The notes under the pieces were generated by a model. It was not told the origin of the DNA and did not search any database. It saw only the letters and a list, made by a program, of their open reading frames with translations. From contig NZ_JARZHG010000006.1 in assembly GCF_029946505.1 (NCBI RefSeq), forward strand, positions 248,001-312,000: 64,000 nucleotides of DNA. Reading direction: 5' to 3'. Shown here in pieces: positions 39,744 to 48,496 of the stretch. The translations under genes were made by a program, and so were the position numbers. This DNA comes from Polyangium sp. y55x31. Lineage in GTDB: Bacteria > Myxococcota_A > Polyangia > Polyangiales > Polyangiaceae. How positions within the stretch are numbered: the first letter of the stretch is position 1; each line of letters begins with the position of its first letter.

Positions 39744-40451
39744 TCAATCGGGGTGCGAGCCGGGCAGATCGGGAGAACCACCGAATCGGTACCCGATCCC
39801 CCGCACCGTCTGCACATAGTCGCCGGCAGGCCCCAGCTTGTCGCGCAGCCGCTTCACGTGCGTGTCCACCGTGCGGGTCGTGATATCGACGTCCATGCCC
39901 CAGACCCCTTCGAGCAGCGCGCCGCGCGTCTGGACGCGCTCGCGATTCTCGTAAAGGGCGAGCAGGAGCTTGAACTCGAGCAACGTGAGCTCGATCTCGA
40001 CGCCGTCGACCCACACCCGGTGCGCCTCGTCGTCGATACGCAGCCGGCCAAACTGGAGGACGCGCCGCTCGTTCGTCCGCGCCTTCACGCGCCGCAGGAT
40101 CGCCTGCACCCGGAGGAGGAGCTCGCGCACGCTGAAGGGCTTGACCACGTAATCGACGGCGCCGAGCTCGAAGCCGACGACGCGATCGACCTCGTCGCCC
40201 CGCGCCGACACGATGACGACGGGCGTCTCGCGGGTCTCCTCGCTTTGCTGCAGGCTCCGGCAGACCTCGGTGCCCTGGATGTCGGGGAGCATCATATCGA
40301 GCAGGATGACGTCCGGGCGCCGCTCACGCGCGAGCCGGATTCCCTCCTCGCCGCGCGCCGCGAGCAGCACCTCGTGCCCCGCCTGCCGAAAATTGTAATC
40401 GAGCACCTTGAGGATCGCGGGCTCGTCCTCGACGACCAGGATGCGTGCCAT
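39744..40451 (-). CDS. OmpR/PhoB-family response regulator
   Basis: A 235-residue two-component regulator. The receiver has E9/D10 (LVVEDEPAIL), phospho-acceptor Asp in VILLDMMLPDIQG, Ser in VIVSARGDE and Lys in DYVVKPFS. The C-terminal winged helix (LTLLEFKLLLALYENRERVQ, TRTVDTHVKRLRDKLG, VQTVRGIGYRF) is the PhoB type. No kinase is next to it, so it may pair with a distant PhoR-like sensor. Two copies of an 11-bp-phased motif upstream suggest autoregulation, and the same motif before tonB suggests control of that cluster. Confidence 0.93.
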   Translation of the reverse strand: MARILVVEDEPAILKVLDYNFRQAGHEVLLAARGEEGIRLARERRPDVILLDMMLPDIQGTEVCRSLQQSEETRETPVVIVSARGDEVDRVVGFELGAVDYVVKPFSVRELLLRVQAILRRVKARTNERRVLQFGRLRIDDEAHRVWVDGVEIELTLLEFKLLLALYENRERVQTRGALLEGVWGMDVDITTRTVDTHVKRLRDKLGPAGDYVQTVRGIGYRFGGSPDLPGSHPD

Positions 40452-40526
40452 CGCACCCGTGTTTATCCCCTTCCTGTTACGACCCGATGAAGCCCGTGTT
40501 GCAGGTTGGCGGGAAAATGCGGCGCG

Positions 40527-40554
40527 CGTGACGAATTCGTGAATGCGACGTGTC
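40527..40554 (-). promoter_or_regulatory. 11-bp-phased repeat site, promoter-proximal
   Basis: CGTGAC (40527), CGTGAA (40538) and CGTGTC (40549) are spaced exactly 11 bases apart, 76 bases upstream of the response-regulator start. Confidence 0.6.
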
Positions 40555-40577
40555 GAAACGGCGAGGGCCGGTCCGCG

Positions 40578-40605
40578 CGTGACGAATTCGTGAATGCCAG
40601 GTGTC
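40578..40605 (-). promoter_or_regulatory. 11-bp-phased repeat site, promoter-distal
   Basis: CGTGAC (40578), CGTGAA (40589) and GGTGTC (40600) repeat the proximal site 51 bases further out; 24 consecutive bases (40523-40546 and 40574-40597) are identical between the two copies. Confidence 0.6.
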
Positions 40606-40614
40606 GAGGGCTTT

Positions 40615-41862
40615 TCAGCGGGGAGCTTTGGCGAGGAGCGCGGCGCGCAAGGTAGCGACCTCGCGGCGGAGCGGGGCGATGAAATCGGCGCTGATGGTGC
40701 GCTTCTGCCCCTTCATGGCGCGCGCGGTGTGCCACTTGCTGAGCGCGAGCCGAGACGCCGCGCGGATGAACGCGCGCCCCTCGGCGCCGCGCCACGAGAA
40801 CGTGCACTGGATGCGGCCGACGGGCGAGCAGACGAGCTCGAGCTCCTCGTTCGTCAGGTTGCCGATCAGCACCTCGTCGCGGAGGTATTGGCGGATCGTG
40901 CGGCCCTTGCGGACGACGAGGGCGATGATGATGCAGAAGAACATCGCCACGAAGAGCAACCAGAAGAGCAGCATGACGACGAACGCGTCGGGGATGACCG
41001 TGGGCACGAAGTTCCAGAGCGCGTGCAGGAAGACGCCCGCGAAAAACCCGCCGATCGGCGCGAGCCACCGCACCCACGTCCTGCTCGACTCACGCGCGAT
41101 GCCGAACCCGATGCCGGTCATCGACGTGTAGAGCGGATGCCCCCACGGCGCGAGGACGCCGCGGATGAAGAACGTCGTGCCGAGCTGATCGGCCATGTCC
41201 GCGCGGGCGTAATAACTCACGTTCTCGACCGCCGCGAACCCGAGCGCGCAGAACGTCGCGTAGATGATGCCGTCGACGACGCCGTCGAACTCGCGCCTCA
41301 GGAAATAGAAAAAGCCCAGGATGGCGAGCCCTTTGAAGAACTCTTCCGAGAGCGGCGCGCTCACGACGGTCGTCACGAAATTGCCGACGGCGGGCCCGAA
41401 CAGGCCCGCGAACGCAATGTGCACGCCCGTGTTGATCATCCCGGCGAAGCCCGTCGCCACGACCGCGCCCCAGAGGAACGCCATCGCGAGGCACCACCAC
41501 GGCTCGGGATCGTACCGATCGAGCACCATGGGCACGAACAGGTAGAAGCCGAGCGGCAGGAACGCGAAGAGCGAGCCCGTCAGGACCGCCGACATCATGC
41601 GCCCCGGCGCCTTCGACAGGAAAATCTCCGCCAGCGTGAAGAGGAAGTTCAGCACGACGCCGGCGATCATCCCGAGGATCCAGATCGCGAGCCCCGCGGC
41701 GCGGCGGCGCTTGTCCGGGTCGGGCGCCACGGTCACGGGGAGCTGCGGCGGGCCGTAGCCCTGCGGCGTGTACGGCGGCTGGCCGGAGTGCGCTGGTCGC
41801 TGCTGCTGCGGGTAAGGAGCGTGGCCGTAGGGCCCGGGCGGCGGTCCGTAGGGGTTGTTCAT
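40615..41862 (-). CDS. PrsW-family intramembrane metalloprotease
   Basis: A 415-residue membrane protein. A Pro/Gln/Tyr-rich cytoplasmic N-terminus (residues 1-50) precedes about eight membrane segments. PrsW motifs are present: SEEFFKGLAIL (metal-binding Glu pair), FAAVENVSYYARAD, HPLYTSMTGIGFGIA and GVFLHALWNF with the conserved His. PrsW proteases cut membrane proteins such as anti-sigma factors. The C-terminal ~100 residues are soluble and basic, with no recognised domain. No anti-sigma gene lies next to it. Confidence 0.88.
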   Translation of the reverse strand: MNNPYGPPPGPYGHAPYPQQQRPAHSGQPPYTPQGYGPPQLPVTVAPDPDKRRRAAGLAIWILGMIAGVVLNFLFTLAEIFLSKAPGRMMSAVLTGSLFAFLPLGFYLFVPMVLDRYDPEPWWCLAMAFLWGAVVATGFAGMINTGVHIAFAGLFGPAVGNFVTTVVSAPLSEEFFKGLAILGFFYFLRREFDGVVDGIIYATFCALGFAAVENVSYYARADMADQLGTTFFIRGVLAPWGHPLYTSMTGIGFGIARESSRTWVRWLAPIGGFFAGVFLHALWNFVPTVIPDAFVVMLLFWLLFVAMFFCIIIALVVRKGRTIRQYLRDEVLIGNLTNEELELVCSPVGRIQCTFSWRGAEGRAFIRAASRLALSKWHTARAMKGQKRTISADFIAPLRREVATLRAALLAKAPR

Positions 41863-41930
41863 GGCGAAACGCCCGACGCGAGGGCCGGGCGTTCGCTCAT
41901 CCTACCGTCTGTGCCGCCGCGAGCGCGAGG

Positions 41931-42362
41931 TCAGTCGGCGACCTTCTGCTGGATCACGACGTGCGGCGAAGGCGAGGTCGGAGCGTTCTGTTGCTCGGCG
42001 CTCACGATGAGCTCGAAGCTCGTGAGCGGCACGGTCGCCGCGGGCAAAGAGCCCGTGCGCTTGTCCGTGTTGTACGCGAGCGACCCGATGCGCTGCCACT
42101 GGCTGCTCGAGTCCTTGCGGGCCCACACGACGTACGCCGTGGCGCCCGGCATGAGCCGATCGGGCGGGGCGAGGTGCTCCGCCTCGATGCTCACGGTGGT
42201 CAGAACCGTGCTGCTGTTGACCTCGGCCACGATCTTCGCGTCGGCGTCGGGCGCGCGCGGCGTGCCCTTGGCCATGTATTCGAGCGGGCCGCCACACGCC
42301 GCGAAGAGCAGCGCAAAGGCGACCGAAAGCATCCCGCGACCCATCCAGCTATGCGCGTTCAT
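41931..42362 (-). CDS. Lipoprotein of unknown function
   Basis: A 143-residue predicted lipoprotein. ATG 42362 follows GGAGG; the longer TTG frame is rejected. The lipobox is FALLFAACGG. The mature part is beta-rich (ATAYVVWARKDSSSQWQRIG, PLTSFELIVSAEQ), with a small Ig-like size. It lies between the PrsW-type gene and lolA on the same strand; no family recognised. Confidence 0.72.
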   Translation of the reverse strand: MNAHSWMGRGMLSVAFALLFAACGGPLEYMAKGTPRAPDADAKIVAEVNSSTVLTTVSIEAEHLAPPDRLMPGATAYVVWARKDSSSQWQRIGSLAYNTDKRTGSLPAATVPLTSFELIVSAEQQNAPTSPSPHVVIQQKVAD

Positions 42363-42429
42363 CGCACCTCCAAGCAACTGTCGATGTACCAGACTTTCCG
42401 TCCGGTTGCATCGTTTCCGGTGGACTCAC

Positions 42430-43155
42430 TCAAGGCTTGACGACACGCGTACCAGGCGGCGGCGTGAAGTCGAACTCGCCCTTGGGGACGGGCTGGTTGA
42501 CGACGGGGGCGCTGAAGTCGAAGCGGTTTTTGTTGCCCTGCGCGTCGAGGATGAGCACGCGGCGCACCTGGTTCGTCTGCGCGTCGACGTAAAGGAGAAC
42601 CTTCTGGTAGGCGGGCGTCGCGTCTTTCGGCGTGCCCTCGAGCACGTATCCGCCCTCGAACTTCATCTGCGCGGCGTCGAGGAGCTTGAGGTTGAAATCC
42701 TTCACGAGCTGCCCCGTGCCCATGAGGAACGCGAGCGCCGCCGGGTATTGCGAGTTTTTGACCGGCGTCTCGAACATCTGCTCGTTTTCTTTCTCGTAGA
42801 CGCGGATCACCTTGCCGTCGGACACGACGCGGTTGCCGTTCGGCGCGTCGTACACCCAGCTCATCTTGCCGGGTTTCTCGAAGGTGACCGTGCCCTTCGA
42901 CTCCTTCTTCACGTTCTGGACCTTGATCGTATAGGTCTGCGCGAACGTGGCCTTGAAGGTCTTCGTGGAGTCGTAGAACTGCTGGACGCGGCGGCCGATC
43001 TCCTCGGCCGAAGGGCCCTTCGCAGGCGCCGCAGCAGGAGCCGCGGGCGCGGCGGCCTGGCTGTAGCCGTCGGTCGAGCAGAGCAGCAGAGCAGGGACCA
43101 CGGCGCATGCCGCGAGGAGGGAGGGGATCGAGAGAAACCTTACCTTACGCATCAT
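42430..43155 (-). CDS. lolA: Outer-membrane lipoprotein carrier LolA
   Basis: A 241-residue periplasmic chaperone that ferries lipoproteins to the outer membrane. A signal peptide and an Ala/Pro linker (to ~residue 48) are followed by the LolA fold: EEIGRRVQQFYDSTKTFKAT, KGTVTFEKPGKMSWVYDAPN, KVIRVYEKENEQMF and RRVLILDAQGNKNRFDFSAP. The start is ATG 43155 or 43152. Many lipoproteins in this window would be clients. It is 78 bases after ruvC on the same strand. Confidence 0.9.
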   Translation of the reverse strand: MMRKVRFLSIPSLLAACAVVPALLLCSTDGYSQAAAPAAPAAAPAKGPSAEEIGRRVQQFYDSTKTFKATFAQTYTIKVQNVKKESKGTVTFEKPGKMSWVYDAPNGNRVVSDGKVIRVYEKENEQMFETPVKNSQYPAALAFLMGTGQLVKDFNLKLLDAAQMKFEGGYVLEGTPKDATPAYQKVLLYVDAQTNQVRRVLILDAQGNKNRFDFSAPVVNQPVPKGEFDFTPPPGTRVVKP

Positions 43156-43233
43156 TTTCTTCCTGTTCCGCGTAGTTGGCCGGACCGAGGGTGCCGCGGG
43201 GTTGGACGCAGGGCGCCCCGAGGCGATGCAAGA

Positions 43234-43764
43234 TCACGGGACGTTCGCGCGGCGCCTCGCCGGGCGGGCGGGCGCGGAGGCAGCAAGGGCCGTCTGGAAA
43301 CCAACGACGTTGCAGTGCGTGAGCGCGATGGCCAAGGCGTCGGCGGCGTCCGACCGGGGCGGCGTGCCGAGCCGGAGGATGGCCGTCACGACCATGGCCA
43401 CCTGCCGCTTGTCCGCCGCGCCCTTGCCCGCGACGGTGCGCTTCACGAGCGCAGGCGGGTACTCGAACGTCTGGACGGACGCGCGGGCGAGCCGGAGCAG
43501 GACGACGCCGCGCGCATGGCCGAGCTTGGCCGCGCTCTGCGCGTCCTTTGAGAAGAAGATGCTTTCGACCGCGCCGTGCGAGGGCGCGTGCTGCGCGATC
43601 ACCTCGCCGAGGCGGTCGTCGATGTCGACGAGGCGGTCGGCGAAGGTTCCGTCGAGGTCGACGTCGATGACGCCGTGGGCGACATGCTCGACCCGCGTGC
43701 CGACGCGCTCGAGCACGCCCCACCCGAGGTGACGGCTGCCAGGATCGATGCCGAGGACACGCAC
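43234..43764 (-). CDS. ruvC: Holliday-junction resolvase RuvC
   Basis: A 176-residue endonuclease that cuts Holliday junctions. It starts MRVLGIDPGSRHLGWGV, and all four catalytic acids are visible: D7, E67 (GAVESIFF), D139 and D142 (RSDAADALAIALTH). The C-terminus is extended by ~20 Ala/Pro/Arg residues. ruvA and ruvB are not in the window. Confidence 0.95.
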   Translation of the reverse strand: MRVLGIDPGSRHLGWGVLERVGTRVEHVAHGVIDVDLDGTFADRLVDIDDRLGEVIAQHAPSHGAVESIFFSKDAQSAAKLGHARGVVLLRLARASVQTFEYPPALVKRTVAGKGAADKRQVAMVVTAILRLGTPPRSDAADALAIALTHCNVVGFQTALAASAPARPARRRANVP

Positions 43765-43774
43765 GCGGGGCGTT

Positions 43775-45202
43775 CTAGCAGACCCCGTGCCCGCGGCGGG
43801 GGAAGATCTTGTGGGGGTTCAGGAGGTTCTTCGGATCGAAGACGGCCTTCAAGCGGCGCTGCAGCTCGATGAGCTCCGGGCCCTGTTCGAGCGGGAGGTA
43901 CTCGGCCTTGGAGGTGCCGATTCCATGCTCGCCCGTGAGCGTGCCGCGCATGGAAACGACCGCGCGGAAGAGGCGATCGAGTCCACGTTCGACGCGCGGG
44001 CCGGCGTCGGGATCGTCCCAGAGGAAGTTCACGTGGAGGTTGCCGTCGCCCGCGTGGCCGTAGGAGAGCATGCGGATCGAGGTCTCCTCGCTGATGCCGT
44101 CGATCTCGCGGAGGAGGTCGGGCAGGCGCGTGCGAGGGACGACGACGTCCTCGGAGATCTTGTAGCGGGCCATCGCGCGGGTCGCCGGAGAGAGGGCGCG
44201 GCGCGCTTCCCAGAGGCGCTCGCGTTGCGCGGCGTCCTGCGCGACGAGGACGTCGAGCGCGCCCTCGGCGACACAAGCTTCGCCTATGCGCTCCATCGCG
44301 GCCTCGCACGAGGCGGGATCGCCGTCGACCTCGATGAGGAGGAGCGCGCCGGCGCGTTCATCGACAGGGACGCCGCGGGCGCGGACGGCAGAGAGCGCGC
44401 CGGCGTCGAGGAGCTCGAGGCAACGCGGGACGAGGCCGGCCGCGATGATGGCGGAGACGGCGCGGCCGGAGGCGAGCGCGGTGTCGAAGAGGCCGAGGAG
44501 CGTGGCGACGCTCGGGGGCTTCGGGATGAGCTGGAGCGTGGCCTCCGTGAAGACGGCGAGCGTGCCCTCGCTGCCGACGAGAAGGCTCGTGACGTCGTAG
44601 CCCGTGACGCCCTTGACCGTGCGGCGGCCGGTGCGGAGGCGCGTTCCATCGACGAGCAGCGCTTCGAGGCCGAGCACGTACTCGCGCGTGACGCCGTACT
44701 TGAAGGCGCGCGGGCCGCCCGCGTTCTCGGCGAGGTTGCCGCCGAGGGCGCACATCTTGAGCGAGTTCGGATCGGGCGGATAAAAAAGGCCCTCGGCCTC
44801 GACGGCGGCGTGGAAGTCGCCGAGGATGACGCCCGGCTCGACGACCGCGACGAGCTCCTCGCGATCGATCTCCTTGATGCTTCGCATGCCGAGCGTGGTG
44901 ACGACGATGCCGCCGCCGACGGGCACCGCGCCGCCCGATTTGCCGCTGCCCGCGCCGCGCGGGACGATCGGGACCTCGGCTTCGCTCGCGGCCGCGAGCG
45001 CGCGAAGAATGTCGTCCGACGTCTCGGCGACGACGACCGCGTCGGGGATCACGGGCTCCTGATCGGACTCGTCGCCCGCGTAAGCCTCGCAGGCGTCGGG
45101 CGAGGTGATCACCTTCGAGGGCCCGAGGGCGTGATCGAGCAGGCGCCGCGCCTTGTCGACGGCGGCGGCGGAGGGTCGGGGGAAAGGCGCGCGACGAAGC
45201 AC
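43775..45202 (-). CDS. FAD-linked oxidase, GlcD/D-lactate dehydrogenase type
   Basis: A 475-residue flavoprotein expected to oxidise a 2-hydroxy acid such as glycolate or D-lactate. FAD-binding motifs IVPRGAGSGKSGGAVP, VEPGVILGDFHAAVEA, YPPDPNSLKMCALGGNLAEN and LLVGSEGTLAVFTEA are present, and the C-terminal domain has YGHAGDGNLHVNFLW and GEHGIGTSKAEYL. The start is GTG 45202. No glcE or glcF partner is adjacent, so a stand-alone enzyme is likely. It is divergent from a lipoprotein gene. Confidence 0.9.
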   Translation of the reverse strand: MLRRAPFPRPSAAAVDKARRLLDHALGPSKVITSPDACEAYAGDESDQEPVIPDAVVVAETSDDILRALAAASEAEVPIVPRGAGSGKSGGAVPVGGGIVVTTLGMRSIKEIDREELVAVVEPGVILGDFHAAVEAEGLFYPPDPNSLKMCALGGNLAENAGGPRAFKYGVTREYVLGLEALLVDGTRLRTGRRTVKGVTGYDVTSLLVGSEGTLAVFTEATLQLIPKPPSVATLLGLFDTALASGRAVSAIIAAGLVPRCLELLDAGALSAVRARGVPVDERAGALLLIEVDGDPASCEAAMERIGEACVAEGALDVLVAQDAAQRERLWEARRALSPATRAMARYKISEDVVVPRTRLPDLLREIDGISEETSIRMLSYGHAGDGNLHVNFLWDDPDAGPRVERGLDRLFRAVVSMRGTLTGEHGIGTSKAEYLPLEQGPELIELQRRLKAVFDPKNLLNPHKIFPRRGHGVC

Positions 45203-45280
45203 GATCGTTTTCTAGTATGGATCTCGGGCCGCGGCGACGGTCCCCTTTGCACGGCCTCTGCGGCCTGGTATCGAGGGGCC

Positions 45281-45967
45281 GTGCATCGCGTCGTGGCTGT
45301 CTTCCTGGGCGCGCTGGGCCTCGCCGGCGTGGGGTGTGGGAGTGAGGAGCCCGCGAGCTCGACGGGCACCACGGACGAGCCGTACGGCTGCTCCGCGGAC
45401 GCCGCGCCGACCCGAATGGCGTCCTGCGTGGTCGCGTTCGAGCCCGGCGATGACGCGGGCTTCGGGGCGGATCGGTTCCCCGAGGTCATCTACGGCGAGC
45501 CGCTCGGAAACGGCTCGACGTCGGGCGGGCTCGACGTGCTCTCGCTCGGCCGAGGCGGCGCGATCGTGCTCGGCTTCGGGGGCAATGCGATCGTCGACGG
45601 AGAAGGCCCGGACTTCGTGGTGTTCGAGAATCCGTTCTACGTGTCGGACGATCCGAACAACGTGTACGCGGAGCTCGCCGAGGTCTCGGTGAGCGCCGAC
45701 GGGGAGACCTGGCACGTGTTCCCTTGCGCGGAAGAAGCGAAGCCGCCCGCGGGATGCGCCGGGTATTCGCCGGTGTTCGCGAACGGCGATCTGGGCGTCT
45801 CCTCCCTCGATCCCAGCGTCTCCGGCGGTGACACGTTCGACCTCGCGGAGCTCGGGGTGAGCGAGGCACGGTTCGTCCGCATCCGGGATCTCCAGGGCAT
45901 CGGCGCGGCGCCGAACGCAGGCTTCGATCTCGACGCGATCGCCGTCCTGCACCCCAAGGTGCCTTGA
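45281..45967 (+). CDS. Secreted lipoprotein of unknown function
   Basis: A 228-residue protein starting with GTG 45281. The N-terminus has a lipobox-like LGLAGVGCGS. The body has GGAIVLGFGGNAIVDGEGPD, FVVFENPFYVSDDPNNVYAE, AEVSVSADGETWHVFPC and GFDLDAIAVLHPK, a beta-sandwich pattern also seen in myxobacterial cell-surface proteins. Six Cys suggest disulphides outside the cytoplasm. No enzyme motif is seen. Confidence 0.75.
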   Translation: MHRVVAVFLGALGLAGVGCGSEEPASSTGTTDEPYGCSADAAPTRMASCVVAFEPGDDAGFGADRFPEVIYGEPLGNGSTSGGLDVLSLGRGGAIVLGFGGNAIVDGEGPDFVVFENPFYVSDDPNNVYAELAEVSVSADGETWHVFPCAEEAKPPAGCAGYSPVFANGDLGVSSLDPSVSGGDTFDLAELGVSEARFVRIRDLQGIGAAPNAGFDLDAIAVLHPKVP

Positions 45968-46150
45968 CGACGAGCAGCCGAGCGGAGCTCATCGGTTGGA
46001 GATCAAAGCATCAGGGATCGCGTCAGCCGGTTGGCGGGTGAAACGGGTTGCGACGTGGAGAAGGCCAGCTTAGGAAAAGATCCCGGGTAGTCGAGGGGCG
46101 CCGCGTCTTCGCAAGGCCCGCTGCTTCGTCGATGCCATCCCTTCCTCTGC

Positions 46151-48496
46151 ATGCTGATTGTCGATGTCGAGCCACGCGAGCTGCCCATCGCAGCCCTGCG
46201 CGCCCTCTCCGAAGAGGCGCCCGACGACGCGATCCGCTCGATCCTGCATGAGGCCGTGAGCACATCGGGCTTCGAGGTGGCCGTCGCGTGGCGCCTCGAT
46301 CGCGAGGCCTTCGTGCTGCGCTGCGCCGGGGCGTGGCAGGATCCGGAGGGGCCCGTCGCGCCCGCATTCGAGGCGGAGTCGTCGCGGCGCACGTTCGGGT
46401 ACGGCGAGGGTTTGCCCGGGTTCACCTGGGCGCGCGGCGCGACGATGTTCGTGCCCGACCTCGCCGCCGAACCGCTGTTTCTGCGCCTCGCAAGCGCAGA
46501 GCCCGCCGGGCTCCGGACAGCGGTGGCGTTCCCGCTCCGCCTCGGCGGCGAGGTCATCGGGGTGCTCGAGCTCTACGATCGGAAGGCGCGCGTCCCGGAT
46601 GCGCCGGAGCTCGGGGCGATGGCCGTGCTCGAAGCACCGCTCGCGCTCGCCCTCGCGCGTGTCGCCGCCGCCGAGGAGCGAGGCCGCGTGGAGGAGTCAC
46701 TCGGTCTCTTGCTCGACGCGGGGCAAGCGCTCGGAAGCGGGACGGAGCTCGGGCCTCGGCTCGCCGCCGTGGCCGAGCGCGCGGCGCGCTGGATCCGAGG
46801 GTTTTGCCTGGTTCACCTGCTCGAAGCGGGCGGCGCGCGGCTCGCCGCGGTGGATCACGAGGACCCGGCGAAGGCCGCGCTCCTCCGGCAGCCGTGCATG
46901 CAAAAAAGCCCGGCGCTCGACTCGACGAAGAGCCCGCTCGCGCGCGTGATGCGCAGCGGCGTGGCGCACGTCATGCCCGAGGCGTCCGACGCGATGCTCG
47001 CCGCGACGATCGACGACGACGAGGCGCTCGCGATCCTGCGCGCGGTCACCATCACGGCGGGGATGCTCGTGCCGATCGTGTGGCAGGGGCGAGCGCTCGG
47101 GGCGATCACGCTCGCGACGAGCTGCAAGGACCGGCGGGTCGTGGGCACGGACGTGAAGGTCGCCGAGGAGCTCGCGCGGAGGATCGCGCTCGCCGTGGTG
47201 ACGGATCGAGCGACGCGGGACGAGCGCGAGGCGGCGCGGGCAGCCCGCGCGGCGATGGATCGGACGAAGCGGCTGCACGCGATCACGCGACGGCTCTCGT
47301 TCGCGCTCACGGCCGCGCAGGTGGCCGAGGTGGTCGTGGACCAGGCGCGAACCGAGATGGGCGCGCATGCAGGCTCGGTGTTCCTGCTCGACGAGGAGCG
47401 CGGGGCGCTCGTGGTGGCGCGGGCCGCGGGTTATGCGGGGAGCGTCGTCGACCCGTTCCAGTTGATCCCGCTCGAGACCCGCGTGCCGCTCGCGGACGCC
47501 GTGCGAGACCGCCAGCCGGTCTTTCTCCCGACCGTCGAGGACTACCTCGCGCGCTACCCGCACCTCGGCCAGGTGGAGCGTGATCAAAAGAGCCTCGCTT
47601 TCGCGGCGCTCCCGCTCATCGCGCAGGGTCGCGTGCTCGGGGCGATGGGGCTCTCGCTCGCGGGGACGCGGCGGCTCGACGAGGCGGAGCAGCGCTTTCT
47701 GGAGTCGGTGGCGGAGCACTGCGCGCAGGCCCTCGAACGCGCGCGCCTCTACGACGTCGAGCGCCGCGCGCGGGAAGAAAACGACCGGCTCTACCGCGCC
47801 TCGCAGGCGGCCGTGCGGGCGCGCGAGGACCTGCTCGCAATCGTGTCGCACGATCTCCGAAACCCGCTCGTCGCCATCAAGCTGGGCGCCGCGCAGCTCG
47901 GGCGGGACGCAGGGGACGACGCGCGGATCCTGAACAAGACCGCGCTCATCCTGCGCTCGGCGGACCGCATGGATCGCATGATCCGCGACCTGCTCGACGC
48001 CTCGCGGATCGAGACGGGTGGGCTCGCGCTCTCGGTCGGGCGCGAGGACGTGCGCGCGGTCGTGCGCGAGGCGATCGAGCATTTCAAGCCGCTCGCGACG
48101 CCGAAGGGGATCCAGATCGAGGAGTTGCTGCCGGACGAGGCGCTCTTCGCAGAGATCGATCGCGAGCGCGTGCTGCAGATCCTGTGGAACCTCGTCGGCA
48201 ACGCGATCAAGTTCACGCCCGAGGGAGGCCTCGTGACCTTGCGCCTCGCGCAGGAAGGCTCGTGCGCGCGCATCGAGGTCGCCGACAGCGGCCCGGGCAT
48301 CCGCAGCGATCACCTGCCGCACGTCTTCGATCGGTACTTCCACGCCGAGACGAACAAGGCCTCCGGCACCGGGCTCGGCCTCTTCATCGCCGACGGCCTC
48401 GTGCGCGCGCACGGCGGCACGATTCACGTCGAGAGCGAGCCCGGCGTGGGTGCGCGTTTCTGGTTCACGTTGCCGCTCGGCGAAGGCGCGGCCTAG
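46151..48496 (+). CDS. GAF-domain sensor histidine kinase
   Basis: A 781-residue soluble kinase. Three successive GAF-type sensory domains span ~25-170, ~190-350 and ~375-535. The HisKA domain has phospho-acceptor H567 in IVSHDLRNPL, and the ATPase domain shows NLVGNAIKFTPEGG, VADSGPGI and GTGLGLFIADG. There is no membrane segment, so it senses a cytoplasmic signal or works with partners. No response regulator is adjacent. Its stop overlaps that of the convergent cytochrome gene. Confidence 0.92.
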   Translation: MLIVDVEPRELPIAALRALSEEAPDDAIRSILHEAVSTSGFEVAVAWRLDREAFVLRCAGAWQDPEGPVAPAFEAESSRRTFGYGEGLPGFTWARGATMFVPDLAAEPLFLRLASAEPAGLRTAVAFPLRLGGEVIGVLELYDRKARVPDAPELGAMAVLEAPLALALARVAAAEERGRVEESLGLLLDAGQALGSGTELGPRLAAVAERAARWIRGFCLVHLLEAGGARLAAVDHEDPAKAALLRQPCMQKSPALDSTKSPLARVMRSGVAHVMPEASDAMLAATIDDDEALAILRAVTITAGMLVPIVWQGRALGAITLATSCKDRRVVGTDVKVAEELARRIALAVVTDRATRDEREAARAARAAMDRTKRLHAITRRLSFALTAAQVAEVVVDQARTEMGAHAGSVFLLDEERGALVVARAAGYAGSVVDPFQLIPLETRVPLADAVRDRQPVFLPTVEDYLARYPHLGQVERDQKSLAFAALPLIAQGRVLGAMGLSLAGTRRLDEAEQRFLESVAEHCAQALERARLYDVERRAREENDRLYRASQAAVRAREDLLAIVSHDLRNPLVAIKLGAAQLGRDAGDDARILNKTALILRSADRMDRMIRDLLDASRIETGGLALSVGREDVRAVVREAIEHFKPLATPKGIQIEELLPDEALFAEIDRERVLQILWNLVGNAIKFTPEGGLVTLRLAQEGSCARIEVADSGPGIRSDHLPHVFDRYFHAETNKASGTGLGLFIADGLVRAHGGTIHVESEPGVGARFWFTLPLGEGAA

